Assembly: GCA_035235625.1 (NCBI GenBank)
Contig: CP141148.1
Span: 32,055,057-32,119,056, forward strand
Reading direction: 5' to 3'
DNA: 64,000 bases
DNA from: Saururus chinensis
Lineage: Eukaryota > Streptophyta > Magnoliopsida > Piperales > Saururaceae
Position 1 is the first letter of the stretch; every line of letters starts with the position of its first letter. Of the stretch, positions 35,122 through 46,800 are shown in pieces. Position numbers and translations under genes: made by a program. The notes beneath the pieces were generated by a model. The model saw nothing but the letters and a program-made list of their open reading frames with translations. It was not told the DNA's origin and searched no databases.

Positions 35122-38029
35122 CTATATTTCAGTAATTGTCAACAGCAAACCATAATGATCACTGGGCATCACAGGAAGCTCCAATTTCCTAATCTGGTTT
35201 TTAACTTTCTTCTCCTTAATGTATGAAAGACCTGGAATAGCATCCTTTCCAATCATCTCAATATCAGTTATTCTGAAGTCCCTTAATTTGCACACAAATC
35301 GATCCAATCGCTTCTGCAGAGTTCGATTACCAGACAGCATGGTGTTGCTCCGAGTGTCATAAGTCCATCCATTTTCTCCAGGTTTCAATGCTACCCATGC
35401 ATCAACCCACCCATCAGTTAAAGGATATGCACCATCATTCTTCTCATCCCAGTTCATGTCCCCACCAAATACAATGTTAGATGAGCCCTCAAGAAGTTTA
35501 AGAGCCTCCTTTGCTTGAGCTACACGTTCTTTGCTGAACATCTGATCCCATGTTGGTGGACCTGGACAAGGACTCTCGAGATGAGTTGTTGCACAAAGGA
35601 GCTTCTTGTTGGATCTGATATTGATGTCAGCCATGCAGAGCTCCCTTCCCATTATAGAATTCTTGAAGGGTTTGCATGTAAACAATTTAACAGGTAATTT
35701 GCTCAACTACAAAGGATTCATGGGCAGTAAATCAGTGACCTCTACACGTGAGAAGAACTTATGTACAACATAAAAAAGCAAAAACAAAAACAGGTTATTG
35801 CGCCTACAAGAAAAAGTATAATTAGACACTAGAAAATGTAATCAATGGAAGAAAAAAAAGCATATAATATAGACTTTCACAGTCACAGAGGACAAGATCT
35901 GCTTTGGCAGTGCTTGAAAACAGATACTGCACCAGTAACACAGGTCATGCATATAGTAGCAGACGAAAAATTCCACACTACTATCTTGTAAAGAATCTTC
36001 CATCACAAAAGGTAGCTTTAGTGTACTCCTCCTAATGACTGCTCAATAACCAAAATGCTTCCATTCATTGAAAAACCTTGCAAACAGGATAATTCAACAA
36101 CTTATTTGAAATTATCCATAGTTCACCATTGAGGAAAAATTAACATTGGAAAAATACTCCAAATTTTGATTTTTGTTATTATTGTGTCCAACAGGAGAAA
36201 ATGATTACACCTATAACTTGCCTGCATACAGAAATATGGCCTTGTTGCTGCCATTTCATTCGTAACTGAGCACTTATATACTTTCCACCAGTTGGACTGC
36301 TGAAAAATATCATAGATATTTGGCGTGACCTCCTGCATTATTTAATAAATGTATGTAACTAAGCATAATTATCAACACGTACATGCAACCACAATTAGTC
36401 CATGCGAGGAAGGCAGAGCAAACCTGAAAACAAATGAGATCTGGAGCACACTGTTGAATAAGGTTTCCAAGTGCCTTCATTCTCTGATGTAGTTCCAAGT
36501 CCTCACGAAACCAAACATTATAGCTCAAAATCTTGAATGAGGTTAAGGCACTATCTGGAACACAGTCCCCTGTAATGTAAATAATAATAGTTTCAGGGAA
36601 AAAAAAGAAAAGGAAAAAGAAAAGATACTTCAAATAAGATACCTCATAAACTAATCTGAACATCAAGATTTCAAGACAAAATTCTCTTCAAGAACTTGTG
36701 GGCCATTATAAAAACACCTAGTGAGACAAACTAAGCTAGCTTTTATATGGCTTCACCAGTATATACAAAAAGCTTAAAATCATGCAAAGGGAAGATAAGG
36801 CGAACAAGCTCAATTCAGACAAGGTTTATTCTGAAAATATAAAAAGGGGAAGAAATGCAACCAATAAAAAAATTAACACTGAAAAATCTATAGACATGAT
36901 AGTATTTGCTACACACAAAATATGACAAAAGCATTCACCCAACCTTTTTGCTTTCGTCAAGAATTCAGGGAAAGTACTAGTTTGGTGCTTTCCTCGATCT
37001 TTCAAAGAAAAAGGTGAACATGCATCATCATGGACCATCTTTAACTGCAGATTGTACTTCGTTCGCACATGGAGTGATCTTATTATAACGGTACATCCAG
37101 TTTCTTTCAACAATATCTAACCAATTAAAATACTAGTGAGAACATCATGTGGCATCAAGAAAAATATGAACAGTTGTACCCAAAAAAAGTAAAGAAAACT
37201 ATGAACAGAGCATTCCACATTTTAACACACTCTGGACAAATCCCAAAGGCAAATTTCTTCAGATACGTTCCAGCAGATTTCCAAGCACATCACGCAGGCC
37301 AAGCATCAAGAGAAATATAAACATGTTGCATTTTAACCCTGAAAAAATCCCAGAAGATCATTTCTAGATATACATTCAGCAGGTTTCCGATCTACCTTGA
37401 CTTCAGATGACACTCACCCAAATAAGGTCCAAATACACAATATGTTCGAACTCTTCACTACCAATTAGACATATCAATTAAGGAATAAAAGTAAACTTCA
37501 ATGATTTCGAGGGTAGATGAGATTTAACAAAGAACCCACCCAGGGTAAGCTCAGCCTTCTCCGCCAACCTCTCGTCCTCATCAGACTCCTCCAACTCCAA
37601 CACTTCCTCAGCTTTCCTCTTGCAAGGCCGCAGCGGGAAGAAAACAGAACCCACCAAATGCCCATCGTGTCCCTCGTCCACCCGTTCGCCCAATCGCCCG
37701 TCGTCCACGCGTTTGCAGATTTCACAGCTGTTTCTCTCCAACGAATTCAGAAAGGTGCAAGCTTTGCAAGCCCACTGCGATGCAGAGCAAGACGAGACAG
37801 AAACGGTAGGAGGAGGAGGAGGAGGAGGGGAGGAGAGGCAGATCTGGCAGGCGGATTTCTGGGTGGGGGGGTTGAGGAAGGTGCATTTGGAGCATGCCCA
37901 GGGAGCAGAGGCCATGGGGAGGCGGAGGCGGAGGCGGAGGGCGGAGAAGAAGAAGAAGAACGGGCGGGGAGGGCCGGTAGGGTTTGGGGCGAAGGAGGAG
38001 AGGAGGAAGTGGCGGCAATGCCGAGCCAT
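35122..38029 (-). CDS. TDP2: Tyrosyl-DNA phosphodiesterase 2 homologue with RanBP2 zinc fingers (4 exons)
   Basis: Minus-strand exons 38029-37540, 36569-36424, 36332-36222 and 35706-35122 give 443 residues (405 from a second ATG at 37915). Two RanBP2-type zinc fingers (WACSKCTFLN and WACKACTFLN, each with a following C-x2-C) precede an endonuclease/exonuclease/phosphatase domain. That domain has the TDP2 catalytic motifs: Asn181 in SYNVWF, Glu213 at the exon 2/3 junction (CFQ-E), TTHLES, GDMNWDE (D332, N334) and PSDHYG (D432, H433). By family it hydrolyses 5'-phosphotyrosyl bonds left by trapped topoisomerase 2. The first 38 residues have no acidic residue and many Arg, Ser and Phe, like an organelle-targeting peptide, and the second ATG would give a form without it. 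Intron 3 has a GC donor (CAG|GCAAGT). Exon 1 is very GC-rich compared with the rest. Confidence 0.92.
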
Positions 38030-38512
38030 TTTTTGGTTTTGAAAGCGGGGGCGGGTAAGTAGGGAGAGAGGGCCGCGGCAGTCTCTGCCCGGCGGCCCAG
38101 GCCCAGTGCCTGCCCCGGTGATTGGTGAGTAGTAGTGACCAACACGCACCCGGAAGCATTTTTCATGCTCGCTTTTTAATGTGAGCTAAGTGTAAGGAAT
38201 GCCCGGGTGCCGTCCAATTTCAAGATCGGCGGTACATAAATTAGAGCACATTAGCATAAGTATTTTTGTTTACGTTAATGTACACTACCATGTGTGCTGC
38301 CGGTCTTAAAATCGAATAGCTTCTTAGCATTCTTTATGCTCGGCTTACGTTTGGCTCACTGTCAGAGTGAAACATAGAAAATACTTCCCACACACCCTAA
38401 TACACCATAAGCATAAATGGGGTTGAAAAGAAGGAATTACAAATTTCATATATGAGGTAGGGTCCGTTTATATGCACCTTGCCCTATGCATATTTTTTGG
38501 CCACACAATTTT
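38030..38512. other. TDP2 upstream region
   Basis: GC-rich immediately upstream of the TDP2 start, then AT-richer. No TATA box or other gene could be assigned with confidence. The reading frame of TDP2 stays open upstream to about 38149, but no upstream ATG is preferred. Confidence 0.4.
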
Positions 38513-38670
38513 GGCCCCCGTTTAAGAGGCATTTTGGAGAAAAATTACTTTTCCTTTTAAGTATAAAACGTTACATTAAAAAGGGAAAATCATTTTCCTC
38601 TCCAATTCTTGTGAGGAGAGTTGGTGAAAAAAATGCTTCCGAACTTGGCGTTGCCTCCTAAACAGCCCCT
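38513..38670. mobile_element. hAT-like MITE related to the one in MSH5 intron 19
   Basis: Ends GGCCCCCGTTTAAGAGGCA and, reading inward from the right, AGGGGCTGTTTAGGAGGCA match at most positions. The centre has CCTCTCC...GAGGAGAG, the same hairpin core as in the 8832-9270 element. Non-coding, about 158 bases, between the TDP2 promoter and the retrotransposon nest. Confidence 0.6.
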
Positions 38671-39915
38671 TGATAGTGTAAATCAAGGGTATATGGGTTT
38701 TGTAACAAGGATGTATAGCCAAAGTTACAACTCACTAAAGCTAATGCTCCCTAATCATCAAATCATGGCTAAGGAGTCATAGCTACATTGGCTAGTTTTT
38801 TTCTTTTGTAATTCCCACCTACCCACTAAGACGAGTGTGCGGTTAAATTGTGATATCGCAATGCACATTGCGCATATGCACCTAACACATGTTATCTTTC
38901 TTAGATGTAATATTATAAAGAAAAAAGCAGCCATCATTGGAGTTTATAGCACTGGCTAGTGAACTAGAGGCCCTCGCTATCAAAACATGATGGCGAGAGG
39001 CTCCAACTCTGTAACCAATGCCAAAAGCTACAACACTAGCTAGACATTTTTATATTCTATTTTTTTAATAATTATAATAATAAAAATACTACTTGCTTAT
39101 CAGCTCTGCTGCCCCGGGCTTGCCCGCCACATACTTGTGTGGTTGCACACCATAGTACTCAAATTAGGGAGAGGGCAAAAGAGGGGAAATGACAAAGCAC
39201 TTAGCATTAGCCTTGTAATCAATGTTTTAGTGAGCTATGTATGTCTATAGGAGTAATGCTACAACTACAAGTGCCTAAGAATGCATACAATATACATGCC
39301 ATGATGAGCAGGCGCTGGGTTTTGCACATACTTAAGCTACTTTTATTTAGCAACTCAATTGGTGAGTAATGGATTCCAAAGTAGAAGTTTTGATCACTTA
39401 GTTGAATTTAGAATGGAAGTTAATATTCCTACTTCATTTTCTATATACCAAAAGTCTTATTCCACCTTTGATTAGATAGGGAAAAGTGAATCACCAAGTT
39501 ATAAGGTGTGACTCGCCTTTTCTATTCAATCTTTGGTATAAAGAAAATGGAGTAAGAATATCATTTTTTAGAGTGATTGGCTTTTGGTCACTAGTGGAGA
39601 TATAATGATTGGTGGCGAGCATGGATTGGTGGATTCCAAGGAGCTCCTTGTTAATGGTGCATGTGGTGGCCCTCGACATCCATCGTTCAACATCTAAGTC
39701 ATGTTTAAGGTATATGTGGCTATGTTTGGCTAACTTTTTGTTTGCAAATTTTTAGACATGACTGTGGACGAAGGCTGTCATTCAATTATTTGTTCGAGGT
39801 CTGATTAATTATTAAATACAATTTACACTATTACCTAAATAGCTTTTTTATTCCTCCATCTAAACTTGAAGTTTATTTTCTTATGCTTGAATTCTTAATA
39901 ATTTAAATATAATCA
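38671..39915. other. Intergenic DNA, nothing recognised
   Basis: AT-rich sequence without a coding frame of more than about 60 codons and without recognised repeat termini. Confidence 0.5.
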
Positions 39916-41513
39916 TACTCCCTCTGTCTTTTATTAATAGAAATATTTAGTTTTTTAAAAAAAATATTAATTTGTTTTTAAAAATTAAATTATTGACAAA
40001 AAAATTTAATAAAAAAATTTTAAATTCAAATGACAAGATTTCGGAGCTTGACTAGCTCCAAAAGGGATCAAATTTTCAAAACGGATAAAGTCTCCAAAGT
40101 GGACAAAATCCTCAAAAAAGAAGTCAAATCAAATCCAACACACGAAGGAATGGGCTGAGGCTTCCAACAAGAAATTAGGTGATGACCTAATGAGCCCTCC
40201 CTATACTTAAAGTTAGACAAAAGTTAAATTGGTTAAGTGAGGTTTCGTAAGCCCTACGTTAAACTTAGCCATATCAAAATGGCTATCAAATAAAAAAACC
40301 AAAATTGCAAAAGGTTAAGTGAGACCCATGAGTCTCACATCAAAATAGTTATAAAACTAAAATTAGTAAAAAGCTAAGTGAGACCTTGTGGGTCTTACAT
40401 AAAAAATAATCATCCAACCAAAATTAGTAAAAGAAGCTGAGACTTGTGGGCCCCACATTAAATTTATTCTTCAAATATTAAAATGTTTAGTTGCAAAAGA
40501 CTAAAGTGGCTAAATCACAAAAAAATCAAATTTCAAAGAACTTGAAGTTCAAAAGAAAAATAAATAAATACAAAGAGACTATGGGAGACTTCATGGACCA
40601 CACATAGAGAGTGGGAAGACCAAGTCAAAGCCCCGAGGCTCTTGATCTCCTACTCTAACCAGAAAAATAAAGAAATGAAGGAAATGATAATGAAAATAAT
40701 AAAATAAAATAAAAAAATAAAAAAGAAGAATGCGAAAAGAGAGTAATGGAGTAGGGGAAGACTAAGTCTAAAGTATAATGTCGGAACTTCTCCCACTACT
40801 TTCAAAATTACATTTACCACATTCTCCACTTCCCATCTACTCACTCCCCACTAATTCGATTCTCACCAACCATCTCACTAACTCTCTTTTCACTTCCTAC
40901 ACACTACCTCGTTAATTCACCACTCACTACTTTACTAAACTATATAAACCTAATGTTATAAACACTTCATCGTTTTCATAAGGAGGGGCTTTTGGCCTTC
41001 AAGTGTAATGAGTCTTCATAAGAAATCCCGAAGCTCATCACCCACCAAAAGACATCCAAAAAATTATAAAGACCTTGACCTTCATTCAAAGTTTGAAAGT
41101 TAAAAAAACTTGAGAGATTGGAAGACAAACTAAAGTATGCATCAAGTAAAGAAATAAGAAGTTACACAAGTGAGCTCTCATCTTCCAAAAGGAGTTAATG
41201 TTTTTTTTTTTTAATTACTTGAAAATTTTAGCCACTTCTCCTGAACATTCTATTTTTCTTTTAAATAAATTTTAAGTTGCCTCCTTTGTTTACTATTTAA
41301 TTGAATGCTTTCAAAAATTGGTTAATCACCACTATTCTATTCCAAATTATAAAGAGTAGTTTTGCTTAATCAATGGTCGTCCAATCTTTAAAAAAAAATC
41401 TTCTCTATCTCTTGCAAGGAAAGAGCATATGATCCATTCTCTTGTCTTGTGCATAGGGGACTACCCAAATCCACCAATACAAATATAACTATTAATTTAG
41501 GACAGAGGGAGTA
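39916..41513. mobile_element. 1.6-kb segment bounded by Stowaway-like ends
   Basis: The left end TACTCCCTCTGTCTTTTATTAATAG and the right end CTATTAATTTAGGACAGAGGGAGTA are good inverted copies. The span is too long for a simple MITE, has no transposase frame, and holds tandem repeats (40231-40470) plus a promoter-like CTATATAAACC at about 40940. Either a solo-LTR-like sequence inserted into a MITE, or these are ends of two separate MITEs. Confidence 0.4.
40231..40470 (+). repeat. Imperfect tandem repeat, about four copies of 60-80 bp
   Basis: The phrase AAGTGAGACC-TGTGGGTCTCACAT recurs at about 40234, 40314, 40373 and 40435, each followed by similar A-rich sequence containing AAAATTAGTAAAA. 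Copies differ by substitutions and indels. Confidence 0.65.
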
Positions 41514-41630
41514 TTAATGCTACATTTAAGTTTTTTATTAGTGTTAATTACAAATTAAATTAAAATCAAGTTCAATAGTAATACTATTATAAATAAAAAA
41601 AGATGACATATATAAAAATAAAAAGGTTAT

Positions 41631-41744
41631 TACATCCTCCCTCTGTCCCACGTTAATAACTCCATTTAGTGTTTTAAAATGAACTAAAATTAGTTTATTT
41701 TGAAAAACCAAATATAGCTATTATTCTGGGATAAAAGGAGTGCT
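41631..41744. mobile_element. Short Stowaway-like MITE
   Basis: TACATCCTCCCTCTGTCCCACG at the left and GGGATAAAAGGAGTGCTA at the right are imperfect inverted ends about 110 bases apart, with a TA-type boundary. Confidence 0.6.
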
Positions 41745-42157
41745 AAGTTACTTAATACATAAACCCCCACTCCAGCTACGCCGGCCACTATGCCTAGTCT
41801 TTGATGCATCTCTTGAACTCTCCGACGCCTTAGCCCTCATCTAATAGTCTGAGAGTTTATGACCACATACAATGGCCATGTTTGCTAGAAAAGAGGCTTC
41901 ATTCGTGAACAAGACGCCAACAGATAAATTATTAGCAAACAAAAATGCAGACAAGACTTGTCTACCGACTATTTGGCTGAGGACTAGCTAAATCGATCGA
42001 TAGATTCCAAAAGCTTAAAGAGATGTACAAAAGTTGAGGAGAGGAGTGCATTTTGCACTACAAAACAAGGGAAGAGGTTTTCATGCTCCCCTCAAACAAT
42101 AAACCCAACATAAAGAACACATGAGAATCATTAATATTTGAGATTGACGGTGCACAC

Positions 42158-43026
42158 TGTCACGGGGTAGCGGAGCAGACTACCCGTGACACGTGCTGGG
42201 GCGTACACACGTGGGAAAGTGTTATATACGAGGTGTGCATGCATTATGGGAATTACCCTTAGTGTTGCATATCATGTGTGCAGGCGTTGCGGGAAAGGCC
42301 CGCAACGTTGCACAACATGTATGTGCAACGTTGCGCAGAAAGCACGCAATGATGCGCACACATAGTTAGCTATGTTGGGACACATAGCCAACTAGCACAT
42401 ATTTGGATCCTTAAGATGTCCCCTCCTCCCTATATAGTGTTAGAGGGTCCTTGGGAGTATTCTCGGGCAGTTTAATGAAATTCGGAAATACCATGCCCGT
42501 ACGGCCACTTTGGCTGTCACTCCAAAGAAATGCAAGAAATCTCTTATGCTATATAGGGAGGGACATGGTGAGCTTCATGGACAAAGCTATTGGTATGATG
42601 CCTAGCCTTGCAACAAGCTATCGGGATGGCAACGAAAGCTTGTTGCCTTGCTAGCTATCATGCTAGGAGCCCATCCGCTAGGGGGATGGGGCTCTCTGAC
42701 TCGTCGGGTGGCCGTCCGGCCTTATGGCCGTGTTGGATACAAAGGCCCTTGCATGCACTTGGCTGAGATGGATTGTTTAGATGTCCAAGTTGCCTAAGTT
42801 GGATCCGTGCATCACAAGGAGGTGTCCCTCTCTGGCCAGCTCGCTTGGGAACAAGTCCTGGCACGTCTGCACATTTGCCTTGGAAGGGTTCATTGCTTGG
42901 CTTTGCGGGTTGGACGTTTAGTCAAATGGCACGAGGCCATGACCTTGACAAAGAAAGGCTTACTCGCTCGGCTGTTTGGTCTTGTGAGTACCGCACGGTG
43001 GGCGTTCCCCGAGCGTCCCCGTGACA
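42158..43026 (+). repeat. 5' LTR of the outer element
   Basis: Starts TGTCACGGGGTAGCGG and ends CCCCGTGACA, forming short inverted ends. It contains a TATATAG promoter element at 42431 and a pair of inverted AGTT(A/G)GCTATG segments near 42367-42393. The same sequence recurs at 45375-45859 plus 59612-59988. Confidence 0.9.
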
Positions 43027-43028
43027 AG

Positions 43029-43040
43029 TGGTATCAAAGC
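43029..43040 (+). other. Primer-binding site (tRNA-iMet)
   Basis: TGGTATCAAAGC, two bases after the 5' LTR, matches the usual plant initiator-Met primer site except for one A in place of G. Confidence 0.8.
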
Positions 43041-44323
43041 CAAGTATTTGTCTTGTTGGGCGACCAAGATGACCGTTGGATGAGGAGATGTAAAGTTGAA
43101 TGCAAGGTTCTTCGACCTCAGCAGTGCAGGGCAAATGGACTACCATGCGAAATGCAAGCAATTGCAAGTGGGACTGAAATGGATGTGTATGGATGATGGC
43201 TGATCATGTTCCTCCTTAGTTTTGGATCATGCGAGCGGTACTTGCCATCAAGGGTGCAGCATTTACAAGGACCTCATGGAGTAGTGCTCTTGTTCCCTGG
43301 TCGTTTGTGTGGCAATGTTACCTAAGCTACGTTGAGTTGTGTTGGGACTCGAAATTGTTGTGAATGGTGGCAAGCTCTTGCTAACGGTGCGGTATGGGAT
43401 ATATCAGCGGCAAGATATCTTGTTGATCTTTGTACCCTCTCTCCCCGACGATATTGTGGGTGGATGAGCATGTTGAACCAAGTTGATGGGTATGCAGCCA
43501 GTTATTTATACCGATTAAATATGAGACTCCTCAAGGTAAGGGTGGGCTGGGATTGAGCCGTATGTGGGGCGATCATGTTGTGAATGAATATGCAGCCCGT
43601 TTATGGAAAAAGAGTATCACCAGGGTTAGTCGGGTTCTTCTTGCTAGCGAGGTATGGGACTCATTAGTGGGCAAAGTTTGGCTGAACTTGGCGCAGTGCA
43701 ATCTGGCACATGGAAAGACATTGATCCTGTGAATGGGACTTCCTGGGACAATGAACAGTGAATTATGGGACCCAAGCATAGTGGATACTATCCAGTCCAT
43801 GTTATGAAAAGAGAAAAGAAGATGGGTGAAGAGATGACCCATTCGGTGTGCAAGTGTGTTGCCGATGTTTGAAAAAGTGAATCATGAGCCGTTCGGTATG
43901 CAAGTGTGCATCTAAAATGGGACAAAGAAAAAGAAAAAGAAATGTTTGGCACATGAGGGCAGAAACCGCCATGCCATTGGTTGTGAGCTGATGCAGCAAA
44001 AGGCGGCACAGTTCAGGTGGAAGTCAATCCCACCATCTTCTTTGGGTTAGCATGAAAGCGGCAGATCCGAAGCATGTTTGATCGAGGTGTTTGAATTGAT
44101 GTGTTCTCACCCCAGGGTTGCTAAACATGGCCCTGTATGTCACAATTGGTTGGCAGGGTGGCACCCATCTTGGATGGCTAGTTTTAGGTGTCTTCCTAGT
44201 CAGCGAGGCACAGTGGGCCTCATCCGCCCAGGGCAACATACACAAATCTTGGATTGCTAGTTTTTAGACATCGGTCTAGCTAGCGAGGCGCAATGGGCCT
44301 CATCTTATCCTCATAATAAAAGT

Positions 44324-44735
44324 GTTGCTCCTATGGGGGAGTAGACCATTGGAGGATGTTGCTACATCTTGAGCGATGTAGGAGTTTGGTGGCCAAGTCG
44401 GTTACGCGAAGCTTGTGCAAACTTTGCTGCTCCTAGGCTAGGGTAGAGACCTCTGGAGGGGATCGCGAGAGGAATCCTTAGGGCATCGCTGCATCTTGAG
44501 CGGTATAGAAGTTTGGTAACGAAGTGCTACACGAAGCTTGAGCAACGTCGCTGCTCCTAGGATGGAGTAGACCGCTGGAGGGGATCGTGAGAGGAAATCT
44601 TGATGGATCACTGCATTAAGTGTTGTGTAGTAGCTTGGTGATCGCACAAGTCACGCGAAGCTTGAGCAAAGTCGCTGCTCCTAGGGTGGAGTAGGCCTCT
44701 GGAACGTATCGCGAGGGGAAATATGACTGAATTGG
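44324..44735 (+). repeat. About 3.3 tandem copies of a 124-bp unit inside the outer element
   Basis: The anchor CTGCTCCTAG recurs at 44427, 44551 and 44675, exactly 124 bases apart, with a shorter first copy near 44326. Each unit also carries CGCGAAGCTTGAGCAA-type and CTCTGGAGGGGATCGCGAG-type sequence. No conserved frame runs through the units, so they look non-coding. Confidence 0.85.
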
Positions 44736-45374
44736 GTGGCCAGGAACTTTGAGTGGTGAAGACCCAGAAGTTAAGGGACACGTTGAGGACGTCGCTGCAT
44801 TGCTATAATGAGCTTTGTTATAAGTGGGGGCGGCATTCGATTCTTGGGAGACGTCAAGGGGATAGACAAGAGTGTCAAGGCCTGATGTCATGGTGTAGTC
44901 TTGTTGGTGGGAGCTACAAGGTTTGGCTGAAATATAGGTAGAAATCGTCCAAAGTGTAGGCAACTTGCTACTGTCTCGAGTGCAGGGCCGGCTTCACGAG
45001 AGGAAGCTGGTCATCATTTGGTGTATCCTTTCCCGGTTGTTGTGTAGCACCAACTAAAGTGGAACAGTTGGGCGCACCTTCTTATCGAAGCAATCATAAG
45101 CGCAGAGTACTTTGCCTTAGCTGATGGGCAAGGCATTTTGAGCAGAAACTTTGTCATGCAATGGTTTAACCGAGTTGAGGGCCTATGGGTGGAAGTTGAT
45201 TTTTCCAAAGCATGCAATCTATGGTTTTATCCAAGCCGTGGTGTGCACAAATCTTAGCGTCACAAGAAAAGAGTTAACCCTTCATTGCTATGTTGTGCCA
45301 TGGTTGGAAGCAAGAGCAAGACCCCCTGGAGCCGTACCATTGATGAGGACGTCAACGAGTCAAGTGGGGGAGAG

Positions 45375-45859
45375 TGTCATGGGGTAGCGGAACGGACTAC
45401 CCGTGACACGTGCTGGGGCGCACACACATGGGAAAGTGTTATATACGAGGTGTGCATACATTATGGGAATTGCCCTTAGTGTTACATATCATGTGTGCAG
45501 GCGTTGCGGGGAAGGCCCACAACATTGTGCAACATGTGTGTGCAACGTTGCGCAGAAAGCATGCAACGATGCGCACACATAGTTGGCTATGTTGAGACAC
45601 ATAGCCAACTAGCACATATTCGGATCCTTAAGATGTCCCCTCCTCTCTATATAGTGTTAGAGGGTCCTTAGGAGTGTTCTCGTGCAGTTTGGTGAAATTC
45701 GGAAATACCATGCCTGTATGACCACTTTGGCTGCCACTCCAGAGAAATGCAAGAAATCTCTTATGCTATATAGGGAGGGACATGGTGAGCTTCATGGACA
45801 AAGCTGTTGGTATGATGCCTAGCCTTGCAAAAGGTTGTCCGGATGGCAACGAAAGCTTG
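45375..45859 (+). repeat. 3' LTR of the outer element, first part
   Basis: Starts TGTCATGGGGTAGCGG after the polypurine tract and matches the first 485 or so bases of the 5' LTR. It is cut after GCTTG, the left copy of the target duplication of the inserted element. Confidence 0.9.
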
Positions 45860-46534
45860 TGTGACGCCCGAGATTTTTCCTCACATTTTTTTATATAATA
45901 CGATGAATCGGAGTCAAAATGACAAAATCAAAACCTGTAAAAATACAGTTTATAATTTAAAACCTCATACGGTTAAGCATTGTACCGCCAAATCAAATAT
46001 TCTCAGGCATTACTTGAAAACAAACGTATGACTAAATTACCATGATCATAGATTTTTTTAAATACAAATAACTCTCAGGCGTCCCGAGTACAAGTCCCAT
46101 AAATAGTCTACTATCTGATCCAAATTAAAAGTCCAGAAGATATAAACACTTAAATCTCATCTCACCCAATACATCAAATCATGGCACCAAATATACTCAC
46201 ATAGAGTCAAGGTTAAACCTGAATCAAAAGGGGAAACGATCCACTGCGAAATCGAGCATCCATCTCCAGGAGCTCTACAACACAACCTGCAAAAGCTTCT
46301 CGAACAATGGGGCTAAAAGAAGTAGGGTGAGTATTTTCATACTCAGTAGGAAAATACCCAGTAGGGGAAATCCCAAACGGTGAACTCAATAAGTTCATAA
46401 ATACATGTGTCATGCAACTCAACATGAGGCAAACAACGTATAACATAATTATGCACATAAGCATATAAGCACGCATAACACAACATCATATCAAACTTAC
46501 ACAAACACCCTTAATCAAGGTCTTACTAATGTAC

Positions 46535-46800
46535 TCGTACAATCGTATGCTAACTCATACAACTTATACATACTTGTACAACCTTATTCGTACAATCTTA
46601 CACTTACTCGTACGACCTTACTCATACGGTCTTACACTTACTTGTACGACCTTACTCGTACAGTCTTACACTTATTGTCAAACTCATATTCAAACTCTTA
46701 CAGTCGTGCTCAAACTCACACTCTTACAGTCGTACTCATCCTCAATCTTACAGTCGTGCACATACTCATAATCATACGCTTACTCAGAAACGTACATACT
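46535..46800 (+). repeat. Degenerate short tandem repeats in the solo LTR-like element
   Basis: Many variants of CTCGTACAGTCTTACACTTA follow one another with a period of about 20-30 bases. No conserved protein frame is apparent. Confidence 0.7.

Noticed and set aside
37517-38062. Long open frames on the plus strand and in other frames over TDP2 exon 1
   Set aside because: They are antisense or out-of-frame shadows of the GC-rich TDP2 exon; only the minus-strand frame has zinc-finger motifs and valid splice continuity.
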